Assembly (NCBI GenBank): GCA_964437725.1
Contig: CAYTIB010000048.1
Location: 1-64,000, forward strand
Length of the DNA stretch: 64,000 nt
Direction: 5' to 3'
From: CAYTIB01 sp964437725
Lineage (GTDB): Bacteria > UBA8248 > JACPRG01 > G963555815
In this document: in pieces, positions 26,134 to 35,542 of the stretch
Position numbering within the stretch: the stretch's first letter is position 1
How the letters are laid out: each line of letters begins with the position of its first letter
Notes under the pieces: generated by a model
Seen by the model: only the letters and a program-made list of their open reading frames with translations
Told to the model about the DNA's origin: nothing
The model's database searches: none
Translations under genes and position numbers: made by a program

Positions 26134-27114
26134 GTGTATCATCATCGAAAACCCGAGTGGTTGATACCGGAGCGAGAGGCGACGCCAGAATCCACTTTTA
26201 TAAACCGAAGAAAATTCTTAACCGGCAGTGCAGGAATAGTAGGTGGAGGAATCCTTGGAGCTTTGGGCCTACCAAAGATAGTGAAATCCAAGACACGGGT
26301 GCCGAATGACCCAACCCTAGAGCTTTACCCCGCCAAGCAAAATTTAGCATTCATGTTGGATCGTCCGCTAACTGAGGAATCCATAGCAAACAAGTACAAC
26401 AATTTCTATGAATTCGGCGGAACGAAAACTATTCACTGGTTATCTCGGCGGCTAGAAATTCGGCCTTGGAAAGTAAAAATACACGGTTTGGTAAGAAAGC
26501 CTAGGACCTACGATATAGACACATTGATTCAGTCTATGCCGCTTGAAGAGCGACTTTATCGTTTTCGATGCGTCGAAACGTGGGCTATGGCGGTCCCCTG
26601 GACAGGATTTCCCATTTCCAAGCTCATTAAAGCTGTGGAACCGGAGAGCAAGGCCAAGTATATAAAGATGACAGCATTTCTAAACCGAAAAGTAGCACTT
26701 GGCCAACTTCAGGTCTGGTATCCATGGCCATACGTCGAGGGCTTGACAATTGCGGAAGGGATGAACGAAATGGCAATGTTTGCTACGGGCGTTTACGGAA
26801 AACCCTTGCCCAAGCAGCATGGAGCACCCATTAGGCTAATCATCCCATGGAAATATGGATTCAAAAGTATAAAGTCCATCGTTGACATTGAGTTCACCGA
26901 CAAACGTCCAGTAAGCTTTTGGGAAGAAGTAGCGCCCGATGAGTACGGGTTCTGGGCAAACGTCAACCCCAAAGTTCCACACCCTCGCTGGTCGCAAGCC
27001 TCGGAGCGAATGCTCGGAACAAATAAGCGGTATCCCACTAAAATCTTCAATGGCTATGAAAAGTGGGTAACAAAACTGTACTCAAAGGGAAGCAATGAAA
27101 AATACTTTATGTGA
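26134..27114 (+). CDS. msrP: Periplasmic methionine sulfoxide reductase catalytic subunit (molybdopterin, MsrP/YedY)
   Basis: 326 residues from GTG at 26134, chosen because GGGGAGG lies five bases upstream and the conserved YedY N-terminus (YHHRKPEWLIPEREATPES) begins there. A twin-arginine signal (NRRKFLTG, Arg25-Arg26) sends the folded enzyme through Tat. The Mo-coordinating cysteine is in RCVETWAMAVPW (Cys146). The ending (WSQASERMLG) is normal. It repairs oxidised methionine in periplasmic proteins. The usual membrane haem partner MsrQ is not adjacent, so electrons must come from another donor or a distant gene. Confidence 0.93.
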   Translation: MYHHRKPEWLIPEREATPESTFINRRKFLTGSAGIVGGGILGALGLPKIVKSKTRVPNDPTLELYPAKQNLAFMLDRPLTEESIANKYNNFYEFGGTKTIHWLSRRLEIRPWKVKIHGLVRKPRTYDIDTLIQSMPLEERLYRFRCVETWAMAVPWTGFPISKLIKAVEPESKAKYIKMTAFLNRKVALGQLQVWYPWPYVEGLTIAEGMNEMAMFATGVYGKPLPKQHGAPIRLIIPWKYGFKSIKSIVDIEFTDKRPVSFWEEVAPDEYGFWANVNPKVPHPRWSQASERMLGTNKRYPTKIFNGYEKWVTKLYSKGSNEKYFM

Positions 27115-27326
27115 TCAATCACCGGAGTTCAGAGGTGAGGTTTAGCTTTCTGCTCGCCAATTCTTCTGGCAAGAATTAGGCAATGTTACATCTGCGTGGG
27201 TTTAAAAATAACCCGCGACACAGTCATCTTATTCAGATAGCACTAAAATGGTATTCGAAAAATACGAGAGATCGACTTTAGTGGCTCTCAAGACAGTGCT
27301 TTTGAGAAAGGCTTGAATTAGGCGCT

Positions 27327-28601
27327 ATGGATATAGAATCAAAATCACCTACCACAGTATTTGCGGACACCAAAGGGCAAATAATCGATTCTCCCAATCT
27401 GGGAATGGCTGGGCTCTCGGGCGACAACTTGATTGTTCCTGACCCCAACGATTTGTCACCAATTCCCGAGGGAAGCAAACTCTTCTTCTTGCCAGATGGA
27501 GAGCCCATCGGATGGGATTCAAACCACCAGACTTTCGTTCCCACCGGTTCTGGTCTTACGGCGGTGGCCGCATTCCCAGCACCTGGTTTCGCCCGTACCC
27601 TTCTCCCTGCCGCAATTTTTTCCGAAACCCGAACCCCTCTTCCTCTGTGGGCATATACGGCTGTAGGTTGGAAGGAGAGTGGATTCGTGACCGCTGCAGT
27701 CCGAGTGGACCCGAGCCCCAAGCAAGACCCCGCAAACTATGACGACCAAAAACTTGATGTTCTGGTCCAACGCCGAATTTCGGAAGAACCCGAGAACCGC
27801 TTATTAAAACACATTGCACATTGCGCGACAAAATACCACTGTTTCGCCGCAAAAAACCTTTTTTATGGCCGATGGGAAGCGCCTTTACCAACAACAGCCA
27901 TTTGTAATGCAGATTGTGTTGGGTGCATATCATTTCAACCAAACGGGGAGTTTCCGGCTTCTCATAACCGGATTACATTTACCCCTGAAATCGGTGAACT
28001 TGTTTCTATCGCGGTCCGACATTTGAACGAAGCAAAGGACGCTATTGTAAGCTTCGGACAGGGTTGCGACGGAGATCCACTTGTTCAAACCGCTTTGTTG
28101 AAAGAAACAATTGAACGCATAAGATCAGAAACTGACTGCGGAACCATCCACCTCAATACCAACGGAAGCATACCACAGGCGGTAGAAAAGCTCGCAAAGG
28201 CAGGACTCGACAGTATGCGCATTAGCCTTAACAGCGCAAGGGAGGAATTGTACACTCCCTACTATCGACCGAAAGACTACCGCTTTGCCGATGTGCGTGA
28301 GTCTATTCACCGCGGAGCAAATGAGGGGCTGTTTGTTGCTTTAAACTATTTGATTTTTCCCGGGGTCAGCGATCAGGTTGAGGAGATGGAGGCTTTAGAA
28401 AACCTAATCGAGGAGACTGGGCTGCACATGGTGCAGACAAAAAATCTTTGTATTGATCCTCAGATCTACATGGAAACGGTACCCTCCACTGGGGGGGAAA
28501 TCGTTGGTATAGTAAGTTTTTTGGAGTGGCTACGGGAAAGGTTTCCTAGCTTAGATGTGGGCTATTTCAACCGGCCAAAGGAAAGTTTTTCGCAAAATTG
28601 A
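27327..28601 (+). CDS. Radical SAM protein of unknown function
   Basis: 424 residues. The iron-sulfur motif CNADCVGC (Cys193, Cys197, Cys200; CxxxCxxC) is followed by SFGQGCDGDPL, which resembles the GGE strand, and by LNTNGS and the MRISLNSA barrel strand, so the radical SAM core runs from about 185 to 400. The first 170 residues form a separate domain with no family I recognise. Two further cysteines (CATKYHC) lie before the cluster motif. No maturation peptide or known partner is nearby. The ATG has only a weak SD. The substrate is unknown. Confidence 0.8.
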   Translation: MDIESKSPTTVFADTKGQIIDSPNLGMAGLSGDNLIVPDPNDLSPIPEGSKLFFLPDGEPIGWDSNHQTFVPTGSGLTAVAAFPAPGFARTLLPAAIFSETRTPLPLWAYTAVGWKESGFVTAAVRVDPSPKQDPANYDDQKLDVLVQRRISEEPENRLLKHIAHCATKYHCFAAKNLFYGRWEAPLPTTAICNADCVGCISFQPNGEFPASHNRITFTPEIGELVSIAVRHLNEAKDAIVSFGQGCDGDPLVQTALLKETIERIRSETDCGTIHLNTNGSIPQAVEKLAKAGLDSMRISLNSAREELYTPYYRPKDYRFADVRESIHRGANEGLFVALNYLIFPGVSDQVEEMEALENLIEETGLHMVQTKNLCIDPQIYMETVPSTGGEIVGIVSFLEWLRERFPSLDVGYFNRPKESFSQN

Positions 28602-28607
28602 GGATAG

Positions 28608-28769
28608 ATGAAAAGGAACTTCCTTTACAAAGTAAAACTGGATTTTCCCATTCTCACAAACCAAATCGGCATTATCGCCAAGGTAAGCCTGAAGGATTTT
28701 GAATCTATTGCTTTTAAAGCGAATTGCTTTTTAGCTGTTGCAGGTTACAGCCAAACTTTGACTTCCTAA
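28608..28769 (+). CDS. Possible small protein of 53 residues
   Basis: A 54-codon frame starts seven bases after the radical SAM stop, behind GAGGA, and encodes a protein beginning MKRNFLYKVKLDFPILTNQIG. It has a basic start and a mixed hydrophobic body. The pattern faintly recalls an ACT-domain strand, but this is not enough to name a family. Its end overlaps the candidate hflK promoter. It is listed as a possibility only: it could be a small co-expressed protein or chance. Confidence 0.25.
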   Translation: MKRNFLYKVKLDFPILTNQIGIIAKVSLKDFESIAFKANCFLAVAGYSQTLTS

Positions 28770-28786
28770 CAATAGATATATATGCT
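28758..28786 (+). promoter_or_regulatory. Candidate promoter of hflK-hflC
   Basis: TTGACT (28758-28763) is followed after 17 bases by TATGCT (28781-28786). TATATG at 15 bases is a slightly better box at poorer spacing. It lies about 45 bases before the hflK start. Confidence 0.35.
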
Positions 28787-28828
28787 TGGGACATTGGATA
28801 CCATTTACGATAATCCGGAGAGTGAATA

Positions 28829-29839
28829 TTGGACTGGGATGAATTTAGAAATCGGCGAAGTTCTGGGCGGGGGCAGGGTCAGCAATTTCAAGTACCGAAC
28901 ATAAAGATGCCCAATTTCGGCAAAAAGGGGTATCTGTATGTAATTGTCATAGTGGCCCTCATTTGGCTCGCTAGCGGAATCTACACTGTAGGTCCAGATC
29001 AAAAGGGCGTCGTTCTCCGATTCGGAAAGATGATCGGAACTTCTGATTCTGGGTTAAATTACCATCTACCCTTCCCCATCGAATCCGTGTACACACCAAA
29101 AGTAACTGAAGTAAAACGAGTGGAAATCGGTTTTCGGACCATTGATCCAGGGCCACCCGCACGCTATGCGGACCGACCCCATGAATCTCTAATGCTAACC
29201 GGAGATGAGAACATTGTGGACTGCGACTTGATCGTCCAATATCTTATCTCCGATCCAGCTAAGTATCTTTTTCAGGTCCGAGACCCTAATGGAACCGTGA
29301 GGGACGCGGCGGAAGCCGCCTTACGAGAAGTGGTTGGTAGCAAGGTAATTGACGAAGCACTTACCACAGGAAAAGCACAAATTTCGTCAGAAACAATGGT
29401 TCAACTTCAGAAAATATTAGATCTTTATGATTCCGGGATTCGCGTGGTTGCGGTCCAACTCCAGGACGTTAATCCACCTAAAGAGGTCCGTGATTCCTTC
29501 ATCGACGTAGCTAGCGCTCGGGAAGACAAGAACAGGATTATCAACGAAGCCCAGGGATATCGAAACTCAATAATTCCTGAAACTAGAGGAAAGGTGTCCC
29601 AAATCAGAAATGAGTCGGAAGCCTATCGAGCTGAGAAAGTACGCAGGGCAACAGGTGATGCGGATCGGTTCAAGCAAATCTTAACTGAATACTTAAAAGC
29701 GAAGGACGTGACCCGGAAACGTCTTTACTTAGAAACAATGGAAGAGATTCTCCCTGGAATCAAGAAAGTTATCCTTGACCAACAGAAGAGCGGCGTCCTA
29801 CCCCTTCTTAACCTTGGTCAAGGAAATGGAATTCGCTAA
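28829..29839 (+). CDS. hflK: FtsH protease modulator HflK
   Basis: 336 residues from TTG with GGAGAG upstream. The short N-terminus (MDWDEFRNRRSSGRGQG) is the family's Trp/Asp and Gly-rich tail. One membrane segment (about 33-52) and an SPFH/band 7 domain follow, with a charged coiled-coil region (AREDKNRIINEAQGY) and a conserved ending. HflK and HflC form a large ring around the membrane protease FtsH and modulate its access to membrane substrates. hflC follows after 22 bases, as usual. Confidence 0.94.
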   Translation: MDWDEFRNRRSSGRGQGQQFQVPNIKMPNFGKKGYLYVIVIVALIWLASGIYTVGPDQKGVVLRFGKMIGTSDSGLNYHLPFPIESVYTPKVTEVKRVEIGFRTIDPGPPARYADRPHESLMLTGDENIVDCDLIVQYLISDPAKYLFQVRDPNGTVRDAAEAALREVVGSKVIDEALTTGKAQISSETMVQLQKILDLYDSGIRVVAVQLQDVNPPKEVRDSFIDVASAREDKNRIINEAQGYRNSIIPETRGKVSQIRNESEAYRAEKVRRATGDADRFKQILTEYLKAKDVTRKRLYLETMEEILPGIKKVILDQQKSGVLPLLNLGQGNGIR

Positions 29840-29861
29840 GCTACTGTTGAGGAAAAATTAA

Positions 29862-30716
29862 ATGCAAAAGAAACAATTCCTTCCATTAATCGCCCTTCTG
29901 GTGATAATCATCGGGGCACGGGCAACGTTTTTCACTGTGCAGGAAGGTGAGCAGGCTATAGTCCTTCAGTTGGGAAAACCTATCTCAGGGGTGAAACAAC
30001 CAGGCCTACATTGGAAAACTCCCTTTATCCACCAGGTAAAGGTTTTCGATAAACGGGTTCTAGAATACGATGCCAGCGCCCGACCAATTATAACCAAAGA
30101 CAAGAAAACTCTCGTGGTGGACAATTTTGCAAAATGGCGTATCACCAACCCTCTCAAGTACCTGCAAACAGTCAGGACCGAGGGTGGTGCACAGGCCCGG
30201 TTGGACGACATTATTTATTCCGAACTTCGCGTTGATTTGGCTCGAAAAGTCCTCGTTGATATCGTCTCAAAAGATCGGGGATTTATTATGGAACAGGTTA
30301 CCAAGCGAGCTAATACAAAAGCACAAGATTACGGGATTTCAATTGTGGACGTCCGAATTAAAAGGGCAGATCTTCCTCCGGAAAATGAGAAGGCCGTGTT
30401 CGGTCGTATGCAGGCAGAACGACAGAGAATCGCCAGGAGGTACCGCTCCGAAGGCCAAGAACAAGCCTTGAAAATTCGGGCTGAAACTGACAAGGAGAAG
30501 ACCATTCTGTTAGCTGACGCCTACCAGGCTGAACAACAAATCCGCGGAGAGGGAGACGCCAAAGCTATTACAATTTACGCTGAAGCGTTTCAAAAGGATC
30601 CGGAGTTTTACGGCTTCCTTAGAACTTTGGAGGCTTATAAGGCATCGCTCAAAACCGGCACGACCCTCCTGCTGCCTTCCCAATCCGAATTTCTGGAGCA
30701 CTTGTTCAAGAACTAA
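29862..30716 (+). CDS. hflC: FtsH protease modulator HflC
   Basis: 284 residues. A single N-terminal membrane helix (residues 7-25) precedes the SPFH domain (EGEQAIVLQLGKP, GLHWKTPF) and a coiled-coil region (MQAERQRIARRYRSEGQEQA). The C-terminal part (DPEFYGFLRTLEAYKASL) is a hallmark of HflC. It acts with HflK at the inner membrane. Confidence 0.95.
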   Translation: MQKKQFLPLIALLVIIIGARATFFTVQEGEQAIVLQLGKPISGVKQPGLHWKTPFIHQVKVFDKRVLEYDASARPIITKDKKTLVVDNFAKWRITNPLKYLQTVRTEGGAQARLDDIIYSELRVDLARKVLVDIVSKDRGFIMEQVTKRANTKAQDYGISIVDVRIKRADLPPENEKAVFGRMQAERQRIARRYRSEGQEQALKIRAETDKEKTILLADAYQAEQQIRGEGDAKAITIYAEAFQKDPEFYGFLRTLEAYKASLKTGTTLLLPSQSEFLEHLFKN

Positions 30717-30796
30717 ACTCCTTGAACGCGATAGTGTAACCAGCAAAACCAAAACTTTATACCCAAGAGCATCTCGAATTCTCGGTCAGGAGAAAA

Positions 30797-31393
30797 ATGA
30801 CCAGTTATTCCTTGTTCGACGCAGGTCCTATCACTATCTTTTTTCCACTCTTCTGGGTGATATTGGTGGTTTGGATCCTGCTTTGGATTGCTCTCCCTTT
30901 TGGTGTTTTTGGGGTTAAGAAGCGACTGGACCGAGTCATCGATCTCCTCGAGGACCAGCAACGAAGCGCCTCACTAATTCTGCCCTCCGAGGAGCAGTCT
31001 GGAACACTCGGGGGAGGGGCATTTGAGAACCTTTTAAGGAAATTGACACGAATCCGACATGATTTCTCAGTTGATAGGCCTTCTGCAGGGCGAGCTGACC
31101 TTTGGCTAACCTCCGGTTTACAGAGGATACGAATAGCTGAAATTCGAGAGCGACCGGGAGGCCTTGAGCTAGAGTTGAGTCTAGACCGTTTGTTCGCAGG
31201 TGCCTCCTCTTTTCGCTCTGAAAACCTTCTGGCTCTAATCGAAGAAAGGCTGTCTGATCGTCCGGGAATCCGAATACTCTCAGACCGTAAAGGAGATACC
31301 CTAATGATCCAAATTGACTCCGGAGGGGAAACCATGATCACCGATCTGATGTTGGTGCTACAATCTGAGGTGTTTGATCTTCTCCCAAATTAA
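30797..31393 (+). CDS. Membrane-anchored protein of unknown function
   Basis: 198 residues that I do not recognise. A hydrophobic helix at about 11-36 would anchor it, with a coiled-coil-like KKRLDRVIDLLEDQQRS just after. The rest is a soluble, charged alpha/beta domain with alternating Ile/Leu and Arg. It follows hflC by 80 bases, with AGGAGA eight bases before the ATG, and precedes gatA by about 60. It could be a small accessory factor of the HflKC complex, but only position suggests this. Confidence 0.6.
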   Translation: MTSYSLFDAGPITIFFPLFWVILVVWILLWIALPFGVFGVKKRLDRVIDLLEDQQRSASLILPSEEQSGTLGGGAFENLLRKLTRIRHDFSVDRPSAGRADLWLTSGLQRIRIAEIRERPGGLELELSLDRLFAGASSFRSENLLALIEERLSDRPGIRILSDRKGDTLMIQIDSGGETMITDLMLVLQSEVFDLLPN

Positions 31394-31452
31394 CTCTTAA
31401 CTGCTACCAGGAAAACGACGGATCCTTGTTTAGACCGTCTCGGAAATGGCCT

Positions 31453-32919
31453 ATGAGCGAGTCAATTTATTTTGCCCCACTGCACGAGCTGTCTACCGGC
31501 CTTGAGAAGGGTGAATATTCTTCCGAGGAGCTCGCCAGAGTCTTTCTGAATCGCATTCAGGAAGTAGATCCAAACATCAATTCCTACATCACGGTAGATG
31601 AAGAGGATGTTTTGCGCATGGCACGCCAGGCAGACGATCGTCGCCGGAAGGATGAGGAGGTAACCCCCCTGACGGGCGTACCAATTGCAATCAAAGATTT
31701 ACTTTGCACAAATGGGATGAAAACGACATGTGGCTCGAAAATTCTCAGTAATTTTGTTTCCCCTTTCGATGCTACGGTGGTAAGTCGCTTAAGGGAAGCT
31801 GGCGCTGTCTTCCTTGGAAAAACCAACATGGACGAATTTGCCATGGGTTCTTCGAACGAAACCTCGTGGTTTGGAGCTGTTAAGAATCCTTGGAATCTCG
31901 AAACCACTCCAGGTGGATCAAGCGGCGGCAGCGCTGCGGCTGTCGGTGCGGGATTATGTGTCGCTGCCCTTGGATCAGACACAGGTGGTTCCATTCGTCA
32001 ACCTGCCGCGTGTTGCGGCATTGTTGGTTTGAAACCAACCTATGGACGGGTATCACGTTTTGGCTTGGTTGCCTTTGCATCTTCATTGGATCAGATTGGG
32101 CCAATGACACGCGATGTGAACGACGCGGCGCTCCTACTTAATTTTATTAGCGGAAAAGACCCCCTTGATTCCACCTCTGCCAGTGTACCAGTTCCGGACT
32201 TCACAAAATCTCTAACAGGAAAAGTCAAGGGACTGAAGATCGGCCTGCCCAAAGAATTCAATATAAAGGGAATGGACCCAGACGTTCAGTCCCGAGTCGA
32301 CGAGGCCACCACTATCTTCCAGCGAATGGGAGCTGAGTTAAAAGAGATTTCTCTTCCCACCAGCCAATACGGCGTGGCTACCTACCACATCGTCGCCCCG
32401 GCTGAGGCCTCAAGTAACCTAGCCAGGTACGATGGGGTTCGTTACGGTTACAGAACTGACGAGAAGGGGGAGTTGATCAAAACTTACCGACAGACACGAG
32501 CCGAAGGCTTCGGAACCGAGGTAAAACGACGCATCATGATTGGCACATATGTTCTGAGCTCCGGATACTATGACGCCTTTTATCAAAAGGCACTGAAAGT
32601 TCGCGCTCTCATTCGTGAAGACTTTGACCGAGCTTTCCAGGACGTAGACATTATTCTTTCGGCAACCGCACCAACTGCCGCATTTAAAATCGGCGAGCGC
32701 TTGGGAGATCCCCTAGCGATGTACCTTTCCGATATATTCACCATACCTTGCAACATGGCGGGTCTTCCAGGTATTAGTATTCCATGCGGGTTTACATCGG
32801 CAGGACTTCCAGTTGGGCTTCAGCTTCTCGGCCAAACCTTCGAGGAGGAGGTGGTCCTTCGAGCATCAGATGCCTACCTTCGGGAAACAAATTTTCACCG
32901 AATGCATCCGGATCTTTGA
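31453..32919 (+). CDS. gatA: Aspartyl/glutamyl-tRNA amidotransferase subunit A
   Basis: 488 residues from ATG at 31453. A TTG at 31426 would add nine residues outside the family similarity. The amidase catalytic triad is visible: Lys in GVPIAIKDLLC, cis-Ser in the GGSSGGSAAAV segment and the nucleophile Ser in SDTGGSIRQPAA. It releases ammonia from glutamine for GatB, which amidates misacylated Glu-tRNA(Gln) or Asp-tRNA(Asn). gatB follows after 10 bases. The small gatC, normally upstream, is not found here. Confidence 0.95.
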   Translation: MSESIYFAPLHELSTGLEKGEYSSEELARVFLNRIQEVDPNINSYITVDEEDVLRMARQADDRRRKDEEVTPLTGVPIAIKDLLCTNGMKTTCGSKILSNFVSPFDATVVSRLREAGAVFLGKTNMDEFAMGSSNETSWFGAVKNPWNLETTPGGSSGGSAAAVGAGLCVAALGSDTGGSIRQPAACCGIVGLKPTYGRVSRFGLVAFASSLDQIGPMTRDVNDAALLLNFISGKDPLDSTSASVPVPDFTKSLTGKVKGLKIGLPKEFNIKGMDPDVQSRVDEATTIFQRMGAELKEISLPTSQYGVATYHIVAPAEASSNLARYDGVRYGYRTDEKGELIKTYRQTRAEGFGTEVKRRIMIGTYVLSSGYYDAFYQKALKVRALIREDFDRAFQDVDIILSATAPTAAFKIGERLGDPLAMYLSDIFTIPCNMAGLPGISIPCGFTSAGLPVGLQLLGQTFEEEVVLRASDAYLRETNFHRMHPDL

Positions 32920-32929
32920 GGACATATGC

Positions 32930-34372
32930 ATGGGAAACTACGAAACCGTCATCGGACTTGAGGTTCATGCCCAGCTAAAAACCCAAACGAAAATTTTCTG
33001 CGGTTGCAGCACTACATTCGGGGCCGATCCCAACGCCAATACATGCCCGATCTGCCTGGGGATGCCAGGTGTACTCCCCGTCCTGAACGAGCGAGCAATT
33101 GAGTTTCTCATTCGCCTCGCTTTGGCAACGGAGAGCCAGATCGCGTCTCACAGTCGTTTTGCCCGGAAAAATTATTTTTATCCAGATCTCCCTAAGAACT
33201 ATCAGATATCCCAGTACGAGCTTCCTCTGGCAACTGGTGGTCACGTGGATCTTGATATAGACGGAGGGAAAAGGCGAATCCACCTGGTCCGCCTCCATAT
33301 TGAGGAAGATGCGGGAAAGCTGATTCACGGAGAAAACTTAGATGACCTAAAAGCAAGCTATGTTGATCTTAACCGTGCTGGCACTCCTTTACTCGAGATC
33401 GTTAGCGAACCAGAACTAACGAATCCGGCAGAGGCTCGAGAGTATGTCCAAAAACTTCGAACCCTGGTTCAATACTTGGAAATCTGTGATGGGAATATGG
33501 AAGAGGGCAGTCTGCGAGTGGACGCCAACCTATCTATCCGCCCACAAGGGAGCAAAGAGCTTGGGACTAAAACCGAGCTCAAAAACATCAACTCTTTTCG
33601 TTTTCTTCAACGAGCTCTGGAATATGAGCGAGATCGACAGATCTCAAAATTAGAAAAGGGTGAACAGATCATTCAAGAAACTCGCCTCTGGGATCAAAGG
33701 GAGGGGGTTACCCATTCCATACGAACAAAAGAGCACGCACATGATTATCGCTACTTCCCCGATCCTGATCTCGTTCCCCTCGTTATCAAACAGACGTGGT
33801 TGGATAAAATCCGAGAGGATATGCCAGAGCTCCCCGACGCAAAAAAAACGCGATTCATAGAAAAATACGGAGTACCCTCTTACGATGCGGGCATCCTGAC
33901 ATCATCCCGAGAATTAGCAAACTATTTTGAATCCGCCGTTGGGGCCCATCCATCGCCCAAGACAATTGGTAACTGGGTCATGGGCGATCTTCTAGGTGCT
34001 TTGAACGAATCAAGAAAAAGCATTAACGAATCACCGGTCAAACCAGAGGAACTGGCGGCCCTTGTTAAACTAATTGAAGATGAAACCATCAGTGGGAAAA
34101 TCGCGAAAACGGTATTTGAAGAAATGTTCACTTCGGGTGACAAGCCCGAAAACATTATCAAATCGAAAGGTCTCAAACAAGTCACCGATGAGGGAACACT
34201 CGAGTCGGCTGTAAACGAAGTAATCGCCGCATACCCAAAAGAGTGTGAACAATACAAATCAGGAAAAACTAAGTTGCTCGGGTTCTTTATGGGACAAATC
34301 ATGAAAACTACCGGTGGAAAGGCCAACCCGCAGGCTGTTCAAGAGATACTGAAAAAAAGGCTATCCGATTGA
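32930..34372 (+). CDS. gatB: Aspartyl/glutamyl-tRNA amidotransferase subunit B
   Basis: 480 residues from ATG at 32930, with GAGGA seven to eight bases upstream (32918-32922, overlapping the gatA stop). The family begins exactly there (NYETVIGLEVHAQL). Zinc-type cysteines are in IFCGCSTTFG...CPICLGMPG. The Mg/ATP kinase region includes HLVRLHIEEDAGK and DLNRAGTPLLEIVSEP, and the C-terminal YqeY-like tail is complete. It phosphorylates and amidates the tRNA-bound acid using ammonia from GatA. Confidence 0.96.
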   Translation: MGNYETVIGLEVHAQLKTQTKIFCGCSTTFGADPNANTCPICLGMPGVLPVLNERAIEFLIRLALATESQIASHSRFARKNYFYPDLPKNYQISQYELPLATGGHVDLDIDGGKRRIHLVRLHIEEDAGKLIHGENLDDLKASYVDLNRAGTPLLEIVSEPELTNPAEAREYVQKLRTLVQYLEICDGNMEEGSLRVDANLSIRPQGSKELGTKTELKNINSFRFLQRALEYERDRQISKLEKGEQIIQETRLWDQREGVTHSIRTKEHAHDYRYFPDPDLVPLVIKQTWLDKIREDMPELPDAKKTRFIEKYGVPSYDAGILTSSRELANYFESAVGAHPSPKTIGNWVMGDLLGALNESRKSINESPVKPEELAALVKLIEDETISGKIAKTVFEEMFTSGDKPENIIKSKGLKQVTDEGTLESAVNEVIAAYPKECEQYKSGKTKLLGFFMGQIMKTTGGKANPQAVQEILKKRLSD

Positions 34373-34421
34373 GTTGAATTAGGACCGCATAAAGGAATAC
34401 AAAAAACGGAGGACAGCACCA

Positions 34422-35423
34422 ATGAAAAATCCTGTAAAGGTAGCAAGTATTGGAATTGGTTGGTGGTCAGGGATGCTGGCAGATGCGGTTGCGAAAACAG
34501 ATGCCATCGAAATTGTGTCCTGCTTTACCCGAAACCCCGAAAAACGAGCAGGTTTTGCTGAGAAGTATGGCTGCCGGCAGGTGGACAGTTATAAAGAAAT
34601 TCTATCCGACCCTGAGGTAGAAGGTGTCCTGCTAACCACACCCCATACTACACATCGTGGGAACATTGAAGACGCAGCACAGGCGGGAAAGCACGTGTTT
34701 GTCGAAAAGCCTCTGGCACATACGGTGAAGGATGCTAAGGCAGCTGCGGCAATATGCGAAAAGAGTGGAGTGGTTCTATCCGTCGGTCACAGTCGCCGGC
34801 ACCAGACAGCAACTAGAAAGATCAAATCCCTGATCGACGACGGAACACTCGGAACCGTGATCACAGCAGAAGCAAATTTATCCTATGGTATGGCTCTTAT
34901 CCTTGATAACACCAAGTGGCGCTCCAACCGAACTGATAGCCCCGGTGGTCCCCTTACTAGCCTAGGTATCCACCACCTGGACACTCTTGCCTATCTACTA
35001 GGTCCGATACAACGGATCTCAGCATTTTCCAAAAAGCTGATCTCTCCGGTAGATATTGACGATACCGTAACAGCTATCGCTGAGTTTGAATCAGGGGCAC
35101 TGGGTTATGTGGGTTCAAATTTTGCAACGCCTAGGATCTTTTACCTCAACGTCTACGGAACAGAAGCCAACGTCTTTTCCGAAGCCGAAGGCGCTAGGCT
35201 TTTTCTTCAAAAAAAGGGGAGCGAGGAACGCGAATCATTAGAGTTAGGCGAAATTGTAGACATCCTCGTGGAAGAAATGGATGAGTTTGGCCGCTGTGTT
35301 CGGAGCGGGGATCAACCGGAAGTTGGAGGAACGGAAGGGATCCAGGCGGTTGCCGCGGTGGAAGCCATCGTAATGTCCTCCTCCGAAGGTAGAATAATTG
35401 ACATGTCCGAACTCTTGGACTGA
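34422..35423 (+). CDS. Gfo/Idh/MocA-family NAD(P)-dependent oxidoreductase
   Basis: 333 residues. A Rossmann start (ASIGIGWWSGMLADAV) precedes the conserved VEKPLAH at about 92-98 (catalytic-site Lys) and the C-terminal domain with GGPLTSLGIHHLDTLAYLLG, where the HH/D pair lies in the active site. These enzymes oxidise or reduce sugars, inositols or aldehydes with NAD(P). An SD-like GGAGGA lies about ten bases before the ATG. The neighbouring MFS transporter may import its substrate. Confidence 0.85.
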   Translation: MKNPVKVASIGIGWWSGMLADAVAKTDAIEIVSCFTRNPEKRAGFAEKYGCRQVDSYKEILSDPEVEGVLLTTPHTTHRGNIEDAAQAGKHVFVEKPLAHTVKDAKAAAAICEKSGVVLSVGHSRRHQTATRKIKSLIDDGTLGTVITAEANLSYGMALILDNTKWRSNRTDSPGGPLTSLGIHHLDTLAYLLGPIQRISAFSKKLISPVDIDDTVTAIAEFESGALGYVGSNFATPRIFYLNVYGTEANVFSEAEGARLFLQKKGSEERESLELGEIVDILVEEMDEFGRCVRSGDQPEVGGTEGIQAVAAVEAIVMSSSEGRIIDMSELLD

Positions 35424-35542
35424 ATCCGGGCGCCTTTACCGAAAAATTCTTATAATCTTTTTGAGTAAAATTTCCAAAATCCTTCGCTCAAAAAGATCTG
35501 TTTTAGTTTCAGATTACGAATCCGAATCGCGCAGAACAGCCA

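Noticed and set aside
30805..31341. 178-codon - strand frame, Arg/Ser-rich
   Set aside because: It is antisense to the 198-residue gene after hflC, which has the better start, SD and membrane helix. The Arg/Ser bias is typical of a shadow frame.
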